DNA from: JAJPKK01 sp963787675
GTDB taxonomy: Bacteria; Pseudomonadota; Alphaproteobacteria; Rhizobiales; Xanthobacteraceae
Length of the DNA stretch: 64,000 bases
NCBI GenBank assembly: GCA_963787675.1
Contig: CAWBDV010000004.1
Span: 62,001 to 126,000 of the forward strand
Direction: 5' to 3'
Shown: positions 26,188 through 34,279 of the stretch, in pieces
How positions within the stretch are numbered: position 1 is the stretch's first letter
How the letters are laid out: each line of letters begins with the position of its first letter
Program-made: the position numbers and the translations under genes
The notes under the pieces: generated by a model
Told to the model about the DNA's origin: nothing
The model's input: only the letters and a program-made list of their open reading frames with translations
The model's database searches: none

Positions 26188-27680
26188 GCATGCGCCGCCG
26201 CGGGGCCTGCCCAGGCTTATCGACCCCGATGCCGACCGGCGATGGGTTATTGGTGCGGCTGCTGCCGACCGCGCCGATCACGCTCGACGCGTTCGCCGAG
26301 TTGTGCGGGGCCGCGCGTCGTCACGGCAACGGCACGATCGAAATCACCGCACGCGGCAGTTTTCAGGTGCGCGGGCTGACGGTCGATTCGGCGCCGGCGT
26401 TCGCCGCCGAAGTTGCGGCGCTCGGCATCGCCGCGTCGGATGGCGTGCCAGTGCTGACGAATGCGCTCGACGACGATCCCGGCGCGCTGATTGACGCCGC
26501 GGCCTTGGCAGCAGATTTGCGCCGCTCCATTGCGGATGCTGGATTGGTGCTGGCGCCGAAAGTCTCGGTCGTGGTCGATGGCGGCGGAAAGCTGCACCTC
26601 GATGCTGTGCCGGCCGATGTACGGCTGCGCGCCATCGATGGACGAACAGCATGGGACGCTGCGCCCTATTCTCCCTCCCCCCCTGTGGGGGAGGGTCGGG
26701 GTGGGGGGTCGGGAGGCTTTGGCACTGAAGTGCCTTATCTCGCGACCCCCACCCCCGACCCCTCCCCACAAGGGGGAGGGGAGAAGATGAGCGCGATTGC
26801 GTCACGCGTCCGCGCTGAGGACGGAAGGTCTGCGGGACCTCGTCTTCTTCTTGCAATTGCGGGCGATAGCTCGTCGGCAACTGAGTTCGGCACAACTACT
26901 CAGAGCGAAGCCATCCCGACGGTGCTCTCGCTGTTGCAAGCAATCGCCGCCCGCGGTCAATCCGCCCGCGCTGCCGATCTTCTTTCCCCTCCCCCGCTTG
27001 CGGGGGAGGGTCAGGGAGGGGGCCCTCGCCGCGAGTCCATGCCGTGGAGCGTGCCCCCTCCCCAACCCTCCCCCGCAAGCGGGGGAGGGGAAGATCTCCG
27101 GCATCCAGTACGACGGCCCACCGAGCCGATCGGTCGCCATCCGCTGCGCAATGGCAGCGTTGCGGTCGGCATCGGCTTTCCCTTCGGCCATGCTAACGTG
27201 GAAACGCTCGCCGACCTCGTGCGTCGCGCCGCGTTGCTCGGCGCACGCGCGGTGCGGCCGGCACCGGGACGCGCGCTGCTGCTGATCGGCATTGCATCGG
27301 AACACGTTGCCGCGCTGATGACCATCGCGGCGCGCGCCGGGTTCATCGTCGATCCCGCCGATCCGCGGCGGCGCATCGTCGCTTGCCCCGGCTCTCCGGC
27401 GTGCGCTTCGGGGCTCATCGCAGCCCGCACACTGGCGGCGCAGCTTGCGCCGCTCGTTGCCGATGCGAGCGGCCCCGACACGTTGCACATCTCCGGCTGC
27501 GCCAAGGGATGCGCCCATCCCGCGCCGGCGGCGCTCGCGATTGTCGGCACCGCGCGCGGCTGCGGCGTCATCCGCAACGGCACGGCGCAGGCGTCACCCC
27601 ATCGCTTCGTCGATGCGGCCGATCTCGCCGCCGAGATCGCGCGCGTGACATCGCCGGCTCGCGAGGTGGCCCATGGCTGA
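26184..27680 (+). CDS. cobG: precorrin-3B synthase CobG, with two in-frame repeat insertions
   Basis: 498 aa, longer than usual for CobG. It overlaps cobN by ATGA. The N-terminal nitrite/sulfite reductase ferredoxin-like half (GDGLLVRLLPTAPITL, EITARGSFQVRGL) and the C-terminal cluster and sirohaem part (CPGSPACASG, HISGCAKGCAHPAPAAL) are intact. CobG uses O2 to make precorrin-3B before ring contraction, so this is the aerobic pathway. Repeat-coded segments occupy residues about 162-200 (SPSPPVGEGRGGGSGG) and 266-303 (SPPPLAGEGQGGG). They are probably flexible linker insertions, but loss of activity cannot be excluded. Confidence 0.93.
   Translation: MSMRRRGACPGLSTPMPTGDGLLVRLLPTAPITLDAFAELCGAARRHGNGTIEITARGSFQVRGLTVDSAPAFAAEVAALGIAASDGVPVLTNALDDDPGALIDAAALAADLRRSIADAGLVLAPKVSVVVDGGGKLHLDAVPADVRLRAIDGRTAWDAAPYSPSPPVGEGRGGGSGGFGTEVPYLATPTPDPSPQGGGEKMSAIASRVRAEDGRSAGPRLLLAIAGDSSSATEFGTTTQSEAIPTVLSLLQAIAARGQSARAADLLSPPPLAGEGQGGGPRRESMPWSVPPPQPSPASGGGEDLRHPVRRPTEPIGRHPLRNGSVAVGIGFPFGHANVETLADLVRRAALLGARAVRPAPGRALLLIGIASEHVAALMTIAARAGFIVDPADPRRRIVACPGSPACASGLIAARTLAAQLAPLVADASGPDTLHISGCAKGCAHPAPAALAIVGTARGCGVIRNGTAQASPHRFVDAADLAAEIARVTSPAREVAHG
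26669..26785. repeat. palindromic repeat, family A, inside cobG (first)
   Basis: CTCCCTCCCCCCCTGTGGGG and GGAGGGTCGGGGTGGGG are mirrored by CCCCACCCCCGACCCCTCCC and ACAAGGGGGAGGGG. It is nearly the same as the copy in cobL, including the inner GGAGGCTxTGGC. Confidence 0.93.
26981..27094. repeat. palindromic repeat, family A, inside cobG (second)
   Basis: CCCCTCCCCCGCTTGCGGGG with GAGGGTCAGGGAGGGGGC is mirrored by GCCCCCTCCCCAACCCTC and CCCGCAAGCGGGGGAGGGG. The centre differs from the first copy, so it was probably gained separately. Confidence 0.92.
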
Positions 27681-28302
27681 TGCCTACCTGCGCGACGGCG
27701 CGGCGATCTACGCGCGCTCCTTCGCCATCATCCGCGACGAGGCCGACCTTTCGCGCTTCTCGGACGCGGAGGCGCAGGTTGTCGTGCGCATGATCCACGC
27801 CTGCGGCCTTGTCGAAGCGGCGCGGCACATCGTGTTCGGCCAAGGCCTGGTCGAGGCCGCGCGTATGGCGCTTGCGGCGGGCGCGCCGCTCCTGTGCGAC
27901 GCCGAGATGGTTGCTCACGGCATCACCCGCGCGCGCCTGCCGGCGAAGAACGAGGTGATCTGTACACTCAACGATCCGCGCGTGCCGGCGCTCGCCGCGA
28001 AGCTCGGCACCACCCGTTCGGCCGCCGCGCTCGATCTGTGGGGCGGCAAGCTCGGCAACGCCGTTGTCGCGATCGGCAATGCGCCGACCGCGCTCTTCCG
28101 TCTCCTCGAACTCATCGCGTCCGGTGCGCCGCGGCCCGCCGCGATCCTCGGTATTCCGGTCGGCTTCGTGGGCGCCGCCGAGTCCAAAGAAGCGCTTACC
28201 GCCGATCCGCATCGCATCCCGTTTTTGATCGTGCGCGGCCGCATGGGCGGCAGCGCCATGACGGCCGCCGCCGTCAATGCCCTAGCGAAGGCCGAGCCGT
28301 GA
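27673..28302 (+). CDS. cobH: precorrin-8X methylmutase
   Basis: 209 aa, overlapping cobG by 8 bp. CobH moves the C11 methyl to C12, turning precorrin-8X into hydrogenobyrinate. Family motifs include MIHACGLVEAARHIVF, the catalytic His of that segment, LCDAEMVAHGI, LWGGKLGNAVVAIGNAPTAL and GIPVGFVGAAESKEAL. Next is cobI with a GTGA overlap, indicating translational coupling. Confidence 0.96.
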   Translation: MADAYLRDGAAIYARSFAIIRDEADLSRFSDAEAQVVVRMIHACGLVEAARHIVFGQGLVEAARMALAAGAPLLCDAEMVAHGITRARLPAKNEVICTLNDPRVPALAAKLGTTRSAAALDLWGGKLGNAVVAIGNAPTALFRLLELIASGAPRPAAILGIPVGFVGAAESKEALTADPHRIPFLIVRGRMGGSAMTAAAVNALAKAEP

Positions 28303-29024
28303 GCGCCGCGCGCATGATCGGCATCGGCGTCGGCCCCGGCGATCCCGAGTTGATGACGCTCAAGGCGATCCGCGCGTTGCGCGAGGCCGACGTGGTTGCG
28401 CACTTCGCAAAAGCCGGCAAGGCGAGCCATGCCCGCGCCATCGCCGCTGCACATTTCAAGCCGGGCGTCACGGAGTTGCCCCTGCTCTATCCGGTGACGA
28501 CCGAGTTACCCAAGGACACGCCGGCTTATTGCGACAAGATCAACGCCTTCTATTCCAATTGCGCCGGCGCGATCGCCGTTCACCTCGACGCCGGGCGCTC
28601 GGTCGCCGTGATCTCCGAGGGCGATCCGCTGTTCTACGGCTCGTACATGCATCTGCATGTGCGGCTTGCGCCGCGCTATCCGACCGAGGTCGTGGCCGGC
28701 GTCACCGGCATGTCGGGATGCTGGTCGGCAATCGGTGCGCCGATCGCCCAGGGCGACGATATCTTCATGGTGCTACCGGGGACGCTCGCCGAGGAGGAGC
28801 TGGCGCGGCGCCTGCGCGAGGCCGATGCAGCCGTAGTGATGAAGCTCGGCCGCAATCTGCCGAAGGTGCGCCGCGCGCTGGCGTGCGCCGGCCGGCTCGA
28901 TCGCGCCGTTTATGTGGAGCGCGGCACCATGGCGAGCGCCGTGATCGCGCCGCTCGCCGACAAGCGGGACGACGATGCGCCCTACTTCGCGATGGTGCTG
29001 GTGCCGGGCTGGAGGCGCGGATGA
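28299..29024 (+). CDS. cobI: precorrin-2 C20-methyltransferase
   Basis: 241 aa from GTG 28299, which overlaps the cobH stop as GTGA; ATG 28314 is an alternative. CobI is a SAM-dependent class III methyltransferase making precorrin-3A. Seen are IGIGVGPGDPELMTLKA at the start, SEGDPLFYGSYMHL and VVAGVTGMSGCWSAIGAPI. It overlaps cobJ by 4 bp (ATGA). Confidence 0.95.
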   Translation: MSAARMIGIGVGPGDPELMTLKAIRALREADVVAHFAKAGKASHARAIAAAHFKPGVTELPLLYPVTTELPKDTPAYCDKINAFYSNCAGAIAVHLDAGRSVAVISEGDPLFYGSYMHLHVRLAPRYPTEVVAGVTGMSGCWSAIGAPIAQGDDIFMVLPGTLAEEELARRLREADAAVVMKLGRNLPKVRRALACAGRLDRAVYVERGTMASAVIAPLADKRDDDAPYFAMVLVPGWRRG

Positions 29025-29812
29025 GCGGCCGCCTCACCATGATCGGTCTCGGCCCCGGCGATGCGCGTTGGCTCACGCCGGAGGCGGACGCCGCGCTCGC
29101 CGACGCCGAGACACTCTACGGCTACGGGCCCTATCTCGATCGCGTGCCTGTGCGAGAAGGCCAGACGCGCCATCCGTCCGACAACCGTGAAGAGAGTGCG
29201 CGTGCCGCGGCGGCGCTGGCGCACGCCGCCGAAGGTGTGCGCGTCGCGATGGTGTCGGGCGGCGACCCGGGCGTATTCGCCATGGCGGCCGCGGTGTGCG
29301 CCGAGATTGAGCGCGGGCCGCCGGCCTGGCGCGCGCTCGACTTCGCCGTCGTTCCCGGCATTACCGCGATGCTGGCGGTCGCGGCGCGGGTCGGCGCGCC
29401 GCTCGGCCATGATTTCTGTGCGCTCTCGCTCTCCGACAATCTCAAACCGTGGAGCACGGTCGAGCGGCGCCTCGATGCCGCCGCCGGCGCGGGCTTCGTC
29501 ATCGCGCTCTACAATCCGGTGTCTCGCGCGCGGCCTTGGCAGCTCGGTGCTGCGTTCGCGCGTCTCGCTCGGCACTTGCCGCCGGCGACGCCCGTGGTGT
29601 TCGGCCGCGCCATCGGCCGCGCCGACGAACGGGTGGACATCGCGACGCTCGCCGACGCGGCACACGTGGCCGCGGGCATCGCCGACATGGCAACGCTCGT
29701 CATCGTCGGCTCTGCCGAGACGCGTATCGTCGCGCGCGAAGGTCGGGCACCGCTCGTCTACACGCCGCGCTCTTCGCCTTATGTCGACGTGCGGGCGGGA
29801 GCGAGTTCATGA
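29021..29812 (+). CDS. cobJ: precorrin-3B C17-methyltransferase
   Basis: 263 aa. CobJ methylates C17 and drives ring contraction, giving precorrin-4. Motifs are MIGLGPGDARWLTPEA, YGYGPYLDRV, SGGDPGVFAMAAAV, VPGITAMLAVAARVGAPLGH and IALYNPVSRARPWQL. Its last 34 bp overlap the 3' end of the inverted cobK. Confidence 0.95.
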   Translation: MSGRLTMIGLGPGDARWLTPEADAALADAETLYGYGPYLDRVPVREGQTRHPSDNREESARAAAALAHAAEGVRVAMVSGGDPGVFAMAAAVCAEIERGPPAWRALDFAVVPGITAMLAVAARVGAPLGHDFCALSLSDNLKPWSTVERRLDAAAGAGFVIALYNPVSRARPWQLGAAFARLARHLPPATPVVFGRAIGRADERVDIATLADAAHVAAGIADMATLVIVGSAETRIVAREGRAPLVYTPRSSPYVDVRAGASS

Positions 29813-30540
29813 TCGAGCCACGCCACCGCCGCTTCCACGGTCTCGACGGCCGGCACATCCGGCAGCAGCGGCCGGCGCAGCATGATGACCGCGATACCGA
29901 GCGCCCGCGCGGCGGCGATCTTGCCGTAGGTCGCGGCGGCGCCGCTGTTCTTGGCGACGATCGTGTCGATGCGATGCTGCGTGAGCAGTGCGCGCTCCTC
30001 GTCTTCACCGAACGGACCGCGCGCGGTGATGTAGGCGGCATGCGGCACCGCGAGCGGCGGGATGATCGGCTCGACGCTGCGGACGAGATAATGATGCTGC
30101 GGCGCCTGCGCGAAGGCGCCGATCTCCTGGCGGCCGAGCGCGAGAAAGACGCGGCGCGGCGCTGCACCGAGCGCGCCGACGGCGGCGGCAGCGTCCGCGA
30201 CTTCGGTCCGGGGGTCGCCGGCCGCGGCGACCCACGCCGGGCGTCGCAGCGCCAGCAACCGAACCTCAGCGCGAGCAGCCGCGCGCGCGGCGTTGGCCGA
30301 GATCATGGCGGCATAGGGATGGGTCGCGTCGATCAGCACGTCGATGCGCTCGCTCGCGAGATAGCGCGCGAGTCCTTCTTCGCCGCCGAAGCCACCGATG
30401 CGCACGGGAACAGGCTGCGCCGCCGGCGTCGCCGTGCGGCCGGCGAGCGACAACGTCACGACGAGATCGCAGCGCAGGGCAAGACGCCCCGCGAGCTCGC
30501 GCGCTTCCATGGTCCCGCCGAGAATGAGGACGCGTTTCAT
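29779..30540 (-). CDS. cobK: precorrin-6A reductase
   Basis: 253 aa from ATG 30540 (MKRVLILGGTMEARELA). An in-frame extension upstream would run into cobL and is not used. CobK reduces precorrin-6A with NADPH. Seen are the nucleotide-binding ILGGTMEA, IDATHPYAA, YITARGPFGEDEERALL and VAKNSGAAATYGKI. It is inverted within the plus-strand operon. Its 3' end overlaps cobJ by 34 bp and its start codon shares CATG with the cobL start, so its transcription must come from inside cobL. Confidence 0.95.
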   Translation of the reverse strand: MKRVLILGGTMEARELAGRLALRCDLVVTLSLAGRTATPAAQPVPVRIGGFGGEEGLARYLASERIDVLIDATHPYAAMISANAARAAARAEVRLLALRRPAWVAAAGDPRTEVADAAAAVGALGAAPRRVFLALGRQEIGAFAQAPQHHYLVRSVEPIIPPLAVPHAAYITARGPFGEDEERALLTQHRIDTIVAKNSGAAATYGKIAAARALGIAVIMLRRPLLPDVPAVETVEAAVAWLDHELAPARTST

Positions 30541-31960
30541 GTCTGATGCGGCCATGGCCCACAGTGCCGCACCGCGGCGCTGGCTGTCCATCGTCGGCAT
30601 CGGCGAGGACGGGGTCGACGGCCTGACCCCAGTGGCGCGCGGCCTCGTCAGCGCCGCCGAAATCGTGTTCGGCGGAAGGCGTCACCTTGCGCTTGCGGCG
30701 CCGCTGATCCGCGGCGCGTCGCGTCCATGGCCCTCGCCGTTCGATCGCGCGGTCGACGAGGTCGTCGCGCAGCGCGGCCGGCAGGTGTGCGTGCTCGCAT
30801 CGGGCGATCCGTTCATGCACGGCGTCGGTGCGTTGCTCGCCCGCCGCGTCGCGCCTGACGAGACCGTGGTGGTGCCGGCGCCATCGGCATTCAGCCTCGC
30901 CGCCGCGCGCCTCGGCTGGGCGCTTCAGGATACGGTGCTGATCTCGCTCCATGCCCGCGCGTTTGATCTGGTGCGACCGCATCTGCAGCCCGGCGCACGC
31001 ATCCTGGCGCTGACGTCCGACGGCGCGGCCCCCGCTGCGCTTGCGCGACTCATCACGGAGGCAGGCTTCGGCGGCGCGCATTTCATCGTGCTCGAGGCGC
31101 TGGGCGGCGCGCGCGAGCGTGTCCGGGCGGTGGCGGCAGAACGCTTCGATCTCGGTGCGGTCGCTGACCTCAACGTGGTCGCGATTGAAGTTGCGGCGGC
31201 GCCCGGTGCACGCATCATCACGCGCGCGGCCGGATTGCCGGACGCGATGTTCGAGCATGACGGACAACTCACCAAGCGCGAGGTCCGCGCGGTGACCTTG
31301 TCTTCGCTTGCGCCACGACGCGGCGAACTGTTGTGGGATATTGGTGCAGGGGCGGGCTCGATCGCGATCGAGTGGATGCTGGCCGATCCGTCAGCGCGCG
31401 CCATTGCGATCGAGCGGCGCGCCGACCGCGCCGCGCGCATCCGCCGCAACGCCGCCGCCTTCGGCGTGCCGGCGCTCGAGATCGTTGAAGGCGAAGCACC
31501 GGCGGTGCTCGAAGGATTGCCGCGGCCCGATGCCGTTTTCATCGGCGGCGGCGCCACGCCCGACATGCTCGACCGAGCCACGGCCGCGCTGCGCGCGGGC
31601 GGTCGGCTGGTGGTCAACACCGTGACGCTGGAAACCGAAGCGCTGCTCATGTCGCAGCATGCGGCCATGGGAGGCGACCTGATCCGCATTGCGATCAGCC
31701 GCGCCGAGCCGGTCGGCGTTTCTTCTTCTCCCTCCCCCCTTGTGGGGGAGGGTCGGGGTGGGGGGTCGGGAGGCTATGGCGATGAAGTGCCCCATCGCAC
31801 GACCCCCACCCCCGACCCCTCCCCACAAGGGGGAGGGGAGAAGATCGGCGGCGAACGCTTCGCCAACATGAGAAGCGCAAAGATGAGAGGCAAGGTAACG
31901 CCCCCCCTCGTCTGGCGGCCGGCGCTGCCGGTGACGCAATTCGCGTGGGTGAAGCCGTGA
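30539..31960 (+). CDS. cobL: precorrin-6Y C5,15-methyltransferase (decarboxylating), with repeat near the C-terminus
   Basis: 473 aa from ATG 30539; ATG 30554 is possible. The N-terminal CbiE-like methyltransferase (SIVGIGEDGVDGLTPVAR, VLASGDPFMHGVGALL) is followed by the CbiT-like domain (LWDIGAGAGSIAIEWML, VFIGGGATPDMLD). It methylates C5 and C15 and decarboxylates C12. Residues about 396-434 (SPSPLVGEGRGGGSGG...TPDPSPQGGGEK) come from a family A repeat, after which the expected tail WRPALPVTQFAWVKP resumes in frame. Confidence 0.95.
   Translation: MSDAAMAHSAAPRRWLSIVGIGEDGVDGLTPVARGLVSAAEIVFGGRRHLALAAPLIRGASRPWPSPFDRAVDEVVAQRGRQVCVLASGDPFMHGVGALLARRVAPDETVVVPAPSAFSLAAARLGWALQDTVLISLHARAFDLVRPHLQPGARILALTSDGAAPAALARLITEAGFGGAHFIVLEALGGARERVRAVAAERFDLGAVADLNVVAIEVAAAPGARIITRAAGLPDAMFEHDGQLTKREVRAVTLSSLAPRRGELLWDIGAGAGSIAIEWMLADPSARAIAIERRADRAARIRRNAAAFGVPALEIVEGEAPAVLEGLPRPDAVFIGGGATPDMLDRATAALRAGGRLVVNTVTLETEALLMSQHAAMGGDLIRIAISRAEPVGVSSSPSPLVGEGRGGGSGGYGDEVPHRTTPTPDPSPQGGGEKIGGERFANMRSAKMRGKVTPPLVWRPALPVTQFAWVKP
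31726..31843. repeat. palindromic repeat, family A, inside cobL
   Basis: CTCCCTCCCCCCTTGTGGGG and GAGGGTCGGGGTGGGGGGTC are mirrored by GACCCCCACCCCCGACCCC and CACAAGGGGGAGGGGAGAAG. It is almost identical to the first cobG copy and read in the same frame. Confidence 0.93.
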
Positions 31961-32337
31961 TCGTCGCCGGCGTAGGCTGCCGCAAGGGCGCGCAGGCGGC
32001 CGACATCGCCGCGGCGGTTGCGGCAGCGCTGGCGAGCGCCGGCCTTCGCGAAACCGCCGTGCGCCTCATCGCGACGTCCGCCCACAAACAAGGTGAGCCC
32101 GGCATCGCCGCGGCGGCCGCGGCGATGGGCGTGCGGCTCGTGCTTGTGCCGCAGGACCAACTCGAAGCCGCGGCCGATCGCACTGCGACCAAATCGGCGC
32201 GCGTTGCTGCAATCGCCGGCGTACCGTCGGTCGCGGAAGCGGCGGCGCTTGCGGCCGGCGGGCCCGGCGCGCACCTCGTCGCCGCACGCGTCGTCGTTGG
32301 CCAGGCGACCTGCGCGCTTGCCGAGAGCGCGCCATGA
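31957..32337 (+). CDS. cobE: cobalamin biosynthesis protein CobE (CbiG C-terminal-like)
   Basis: 126 aa from GTG 31957, overlapping the cobL stop as GTGA; GTG 31945 is possible. It has the CobE/CbiG-C pattern IVAGVGCRKGAQAADI, TSAHKQGEPGI and VPQDQLEAAA. CobE is thought to bind late corrin precursors, but its exact role is unsettled. The gene order cobL-cobE-cobM is common in alphaproteobacteria. Confidence 0.88.
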   Translation: MIVAGVGCRKGAQAADIAAAVAAALASAGLRETAVRLIATSAHKQGEPGIAAAAAAMGVRLVLVPQDQLEAAADRTATKSARVAAIAGVPSVAEAAALAAGGPGAHLVAARVVVGQATCALAESAP

Positions 32338-33098
32338 CGGTGCATTTCATCGGCGCTGGTCCGGGCGCGGCCGACCTCATCACGGTGCGGGGCCGCGACC
32401 TCATCGCGCGCGCGCCGGTGTGCCTCTACGCGGGCTCGATCGTGCCGCGCGAACTCATGAGCTACTGTCCCGCGGGCGCGCGCATCGTCGACACCGCGCC
32501 AATGACGCTCGACGAGATCGAGGCCGAATTTGTGTCGGCCCACGCCGCCGGCCATGACGTGGCGCGGCTGCAGTCCGGCGATCTTTCGATCTACAGCGCG
32601 CTCGCCGAACAGCTGCGCCGGCTCGAACGCCGCGGCATTCCGTTTACCCTCACGCCGGGCGTGCCCGCCTTCGCGGCGGCCGCTGCCGCGCTTCACTGCG
32701 AATTGACCGTGCCCGAGGTCGCGCAGAGCGTTGTGCTCACCCGCATGCCGGGGCGAGCCTCGGCGATGCCGTTCGGCGAACGGCTCGCGGCCTTTGCCGC
32801 GACCGGTGCGACGCTCGCGATTCATCTCGCGATCACATCGCTCGACCGGATCGTCGCCGAGCTGACGCCGATCTACGGTGCCGACTGCCCGGCGGCGATC
32901 GTGGCGTGGGCAAGCTGGCCGCAGGAACGCGTCGTGCGAGGCACCCTCGGCGACATCGTCGCCCGGGTGGCGGCCGCGCCGATCGAGCGCACGGCGCTGG
33001 TCATGGTCGGCCGCGCGCTCGCCGCAAAGGATTTCCGCGACAGCGCGCTTTACGATCCCGATTACCGGCGCCGCTTTCGCGGCGGGGAGCCCGCGTGA
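32334..33098 (+). CDS. cobM: precorrin-4 C11-methyltransferase
   Basis: 254 aa, ATGA overlap with cobE. A class III SAM methyltransferase: VHFIGAGPGAADLITVRG, CLYAGSIVPRELMSYCPAGA, LQSGDLSIYSALAEQLRRL and TPGVPAFAAAAAALH. It gives precorrin-5, whose C1 deacylation and methylation is the next step, for which cbiD lies convergent 5 bp away. Confidence 0.96.
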   Translation: MTVHFIGAGPGAADLITVRGRDLIARAPVCLYAGSIVPRELMSYCPAGARIVDTAPMTLDEIEAEFVSAHAAGHDVARLQSGDLSIYSALAEQLRRLERRGIPFTLTPGVPAFAAAAAALHCELTVPEVAQSVVLTRMPGRASAMPFGERLAAFAATGATLAIHLAITSLDRIVAELTPIYGADCPAAIVAWASWPQERVVRGTLGDIVARVAAAPIERTALVMVGRALAAKDFRDSALYDPDYRRRFRGGEPA

Positions 33099-33103
33099 TG
33101 CGG

Positions 33104-34217
33104 TCAGAACGGCGCACGGCCGGCAAGCTTGCCGTCGCGGTCGAACACCGCGACCTCGATGGCGATGCCGCTGCCCTCGACCACACAGCGCGCCGTCTCG
33201 CGCCCGGCCCGCGCTACCGCGTCGCCCAGTGCGACGCCGTCAGCCGCCGCATGCGCGAAGGCTTCGGCCGCCGTGTTCGATCCCACGATGCGCTCGCGCA
33301 GTGCGTCCGAGCCGCCGGCCGCAGTGGCGAGCGCGGCGAGAGCGGCAAGATCGACGGCGCCGCGACGCGAATGGAGGTCGAGCAGGCCCTGCGCGAGTTT
33401 GGTGAGCTTGCCGACGCCGCCCGCGATGGTCACCCGCGCGATCGGGTGGCGGCGCAGATATTTGAGCATGCCGCCGACGAAATCGCCCATGTCGATGAGC
33501 GCGATCTCCGGCAGGCCATAAAGCGCCTGCACCGCGGCTTCGGACGTCGAGCCGGTTGCGCCTGCGATGTGGTCAAGGCCCATCGCGCGCGCGACATCGA
33601 TGCCGCTATGAATCGCATGGATCCACGCCGAGCACGAGTACGGCACCACAATGCCGGTGGTGCCGAGGATCGACAGGCCGCCGACGATGCCGAGCCGGCC
33701 GTTGAGGGTTTTCTCGCGCCAGCCGCTCGCCGTCCGCAACGCCGATTTCGACGACGACATCATGCAGCCCCGCAGCCGCGTCGGCGTGCGCGGCGGCAAC
33801 CTCTGCGATCGCGGCGGTGATCATGCGGCGCGGCACCGGATTGATGGCGGGTTCGCCCGGCGGCACCGGCAGGCCGGGCCGCGTCACGGTGCCGACGCCC
33901 GCGCCCGCGCGAAAGGTGATGCCGCTGCCCGGTGCGCCCGCGCGCACCGTTGCGAGCACCAGCGCGCCGTGGGTCACGTCCGGGTCGTCGCCCGCGTCCT
34001 TGATGACGCCGGCGGTCGCGGCGCCATCGTCGCGCCGGCTGACCGCGAGCGCAAAGCTCGGCCGTTCGCCGCGCGGCAGCGTCACTTCGACCGGATCGGG
34101 GAATTCGCCGATGAGCAGCGCCGTATACGCGGCCTTCGCGGCCGCGGTGGCGCAGGCGCCGGTGGTCCAGCCGCGACGCAGCGGGCGATCCGGAGGGGGA
34201 CCTTCGTCGTTGAACAT
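33104..34217 (-). pseudogene. cbiD: cobalt-precorrin-5B C1-methyltransferase CbiD, one-base frameshift
   Basis: The first frame gives RRGWTTGACATAAAKAAY, VIKDAGDDPDVTHGALV and NPVPRRMI. The second gives EKTLNGRLGIVGGLSILGTT, TSEAAVQALYGLPE and GDFVGGMLKYLRRHP. All are CbiD motifs. Removing one C in GGCGCGAG near 33716 restores LAEKTLN and a full protein of about 370 aa; total length is 3n+1. CbiD methylates C1 of the corrin ring and replaces CobF in many genomes. No cobF is seen. If the shift is real, the pathway is broken here unless another enzyme exists elsewhere. Sequencing error is quite possible. Confidence 0.88.
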
Positions 34218-34279
34218 GACGCTCGCTATAGTGCGCCGGCGGCCGCGCGTCACGATGCCATTCGCGGGCGAGGCCCGCA

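Noticed and set aside
26669..27094. Paired repeats in cobG as a CRISPR-like array
   Set aside because: The repeats are long, palindromic, only two, and unequal, with no short regular spacers or cas genes.
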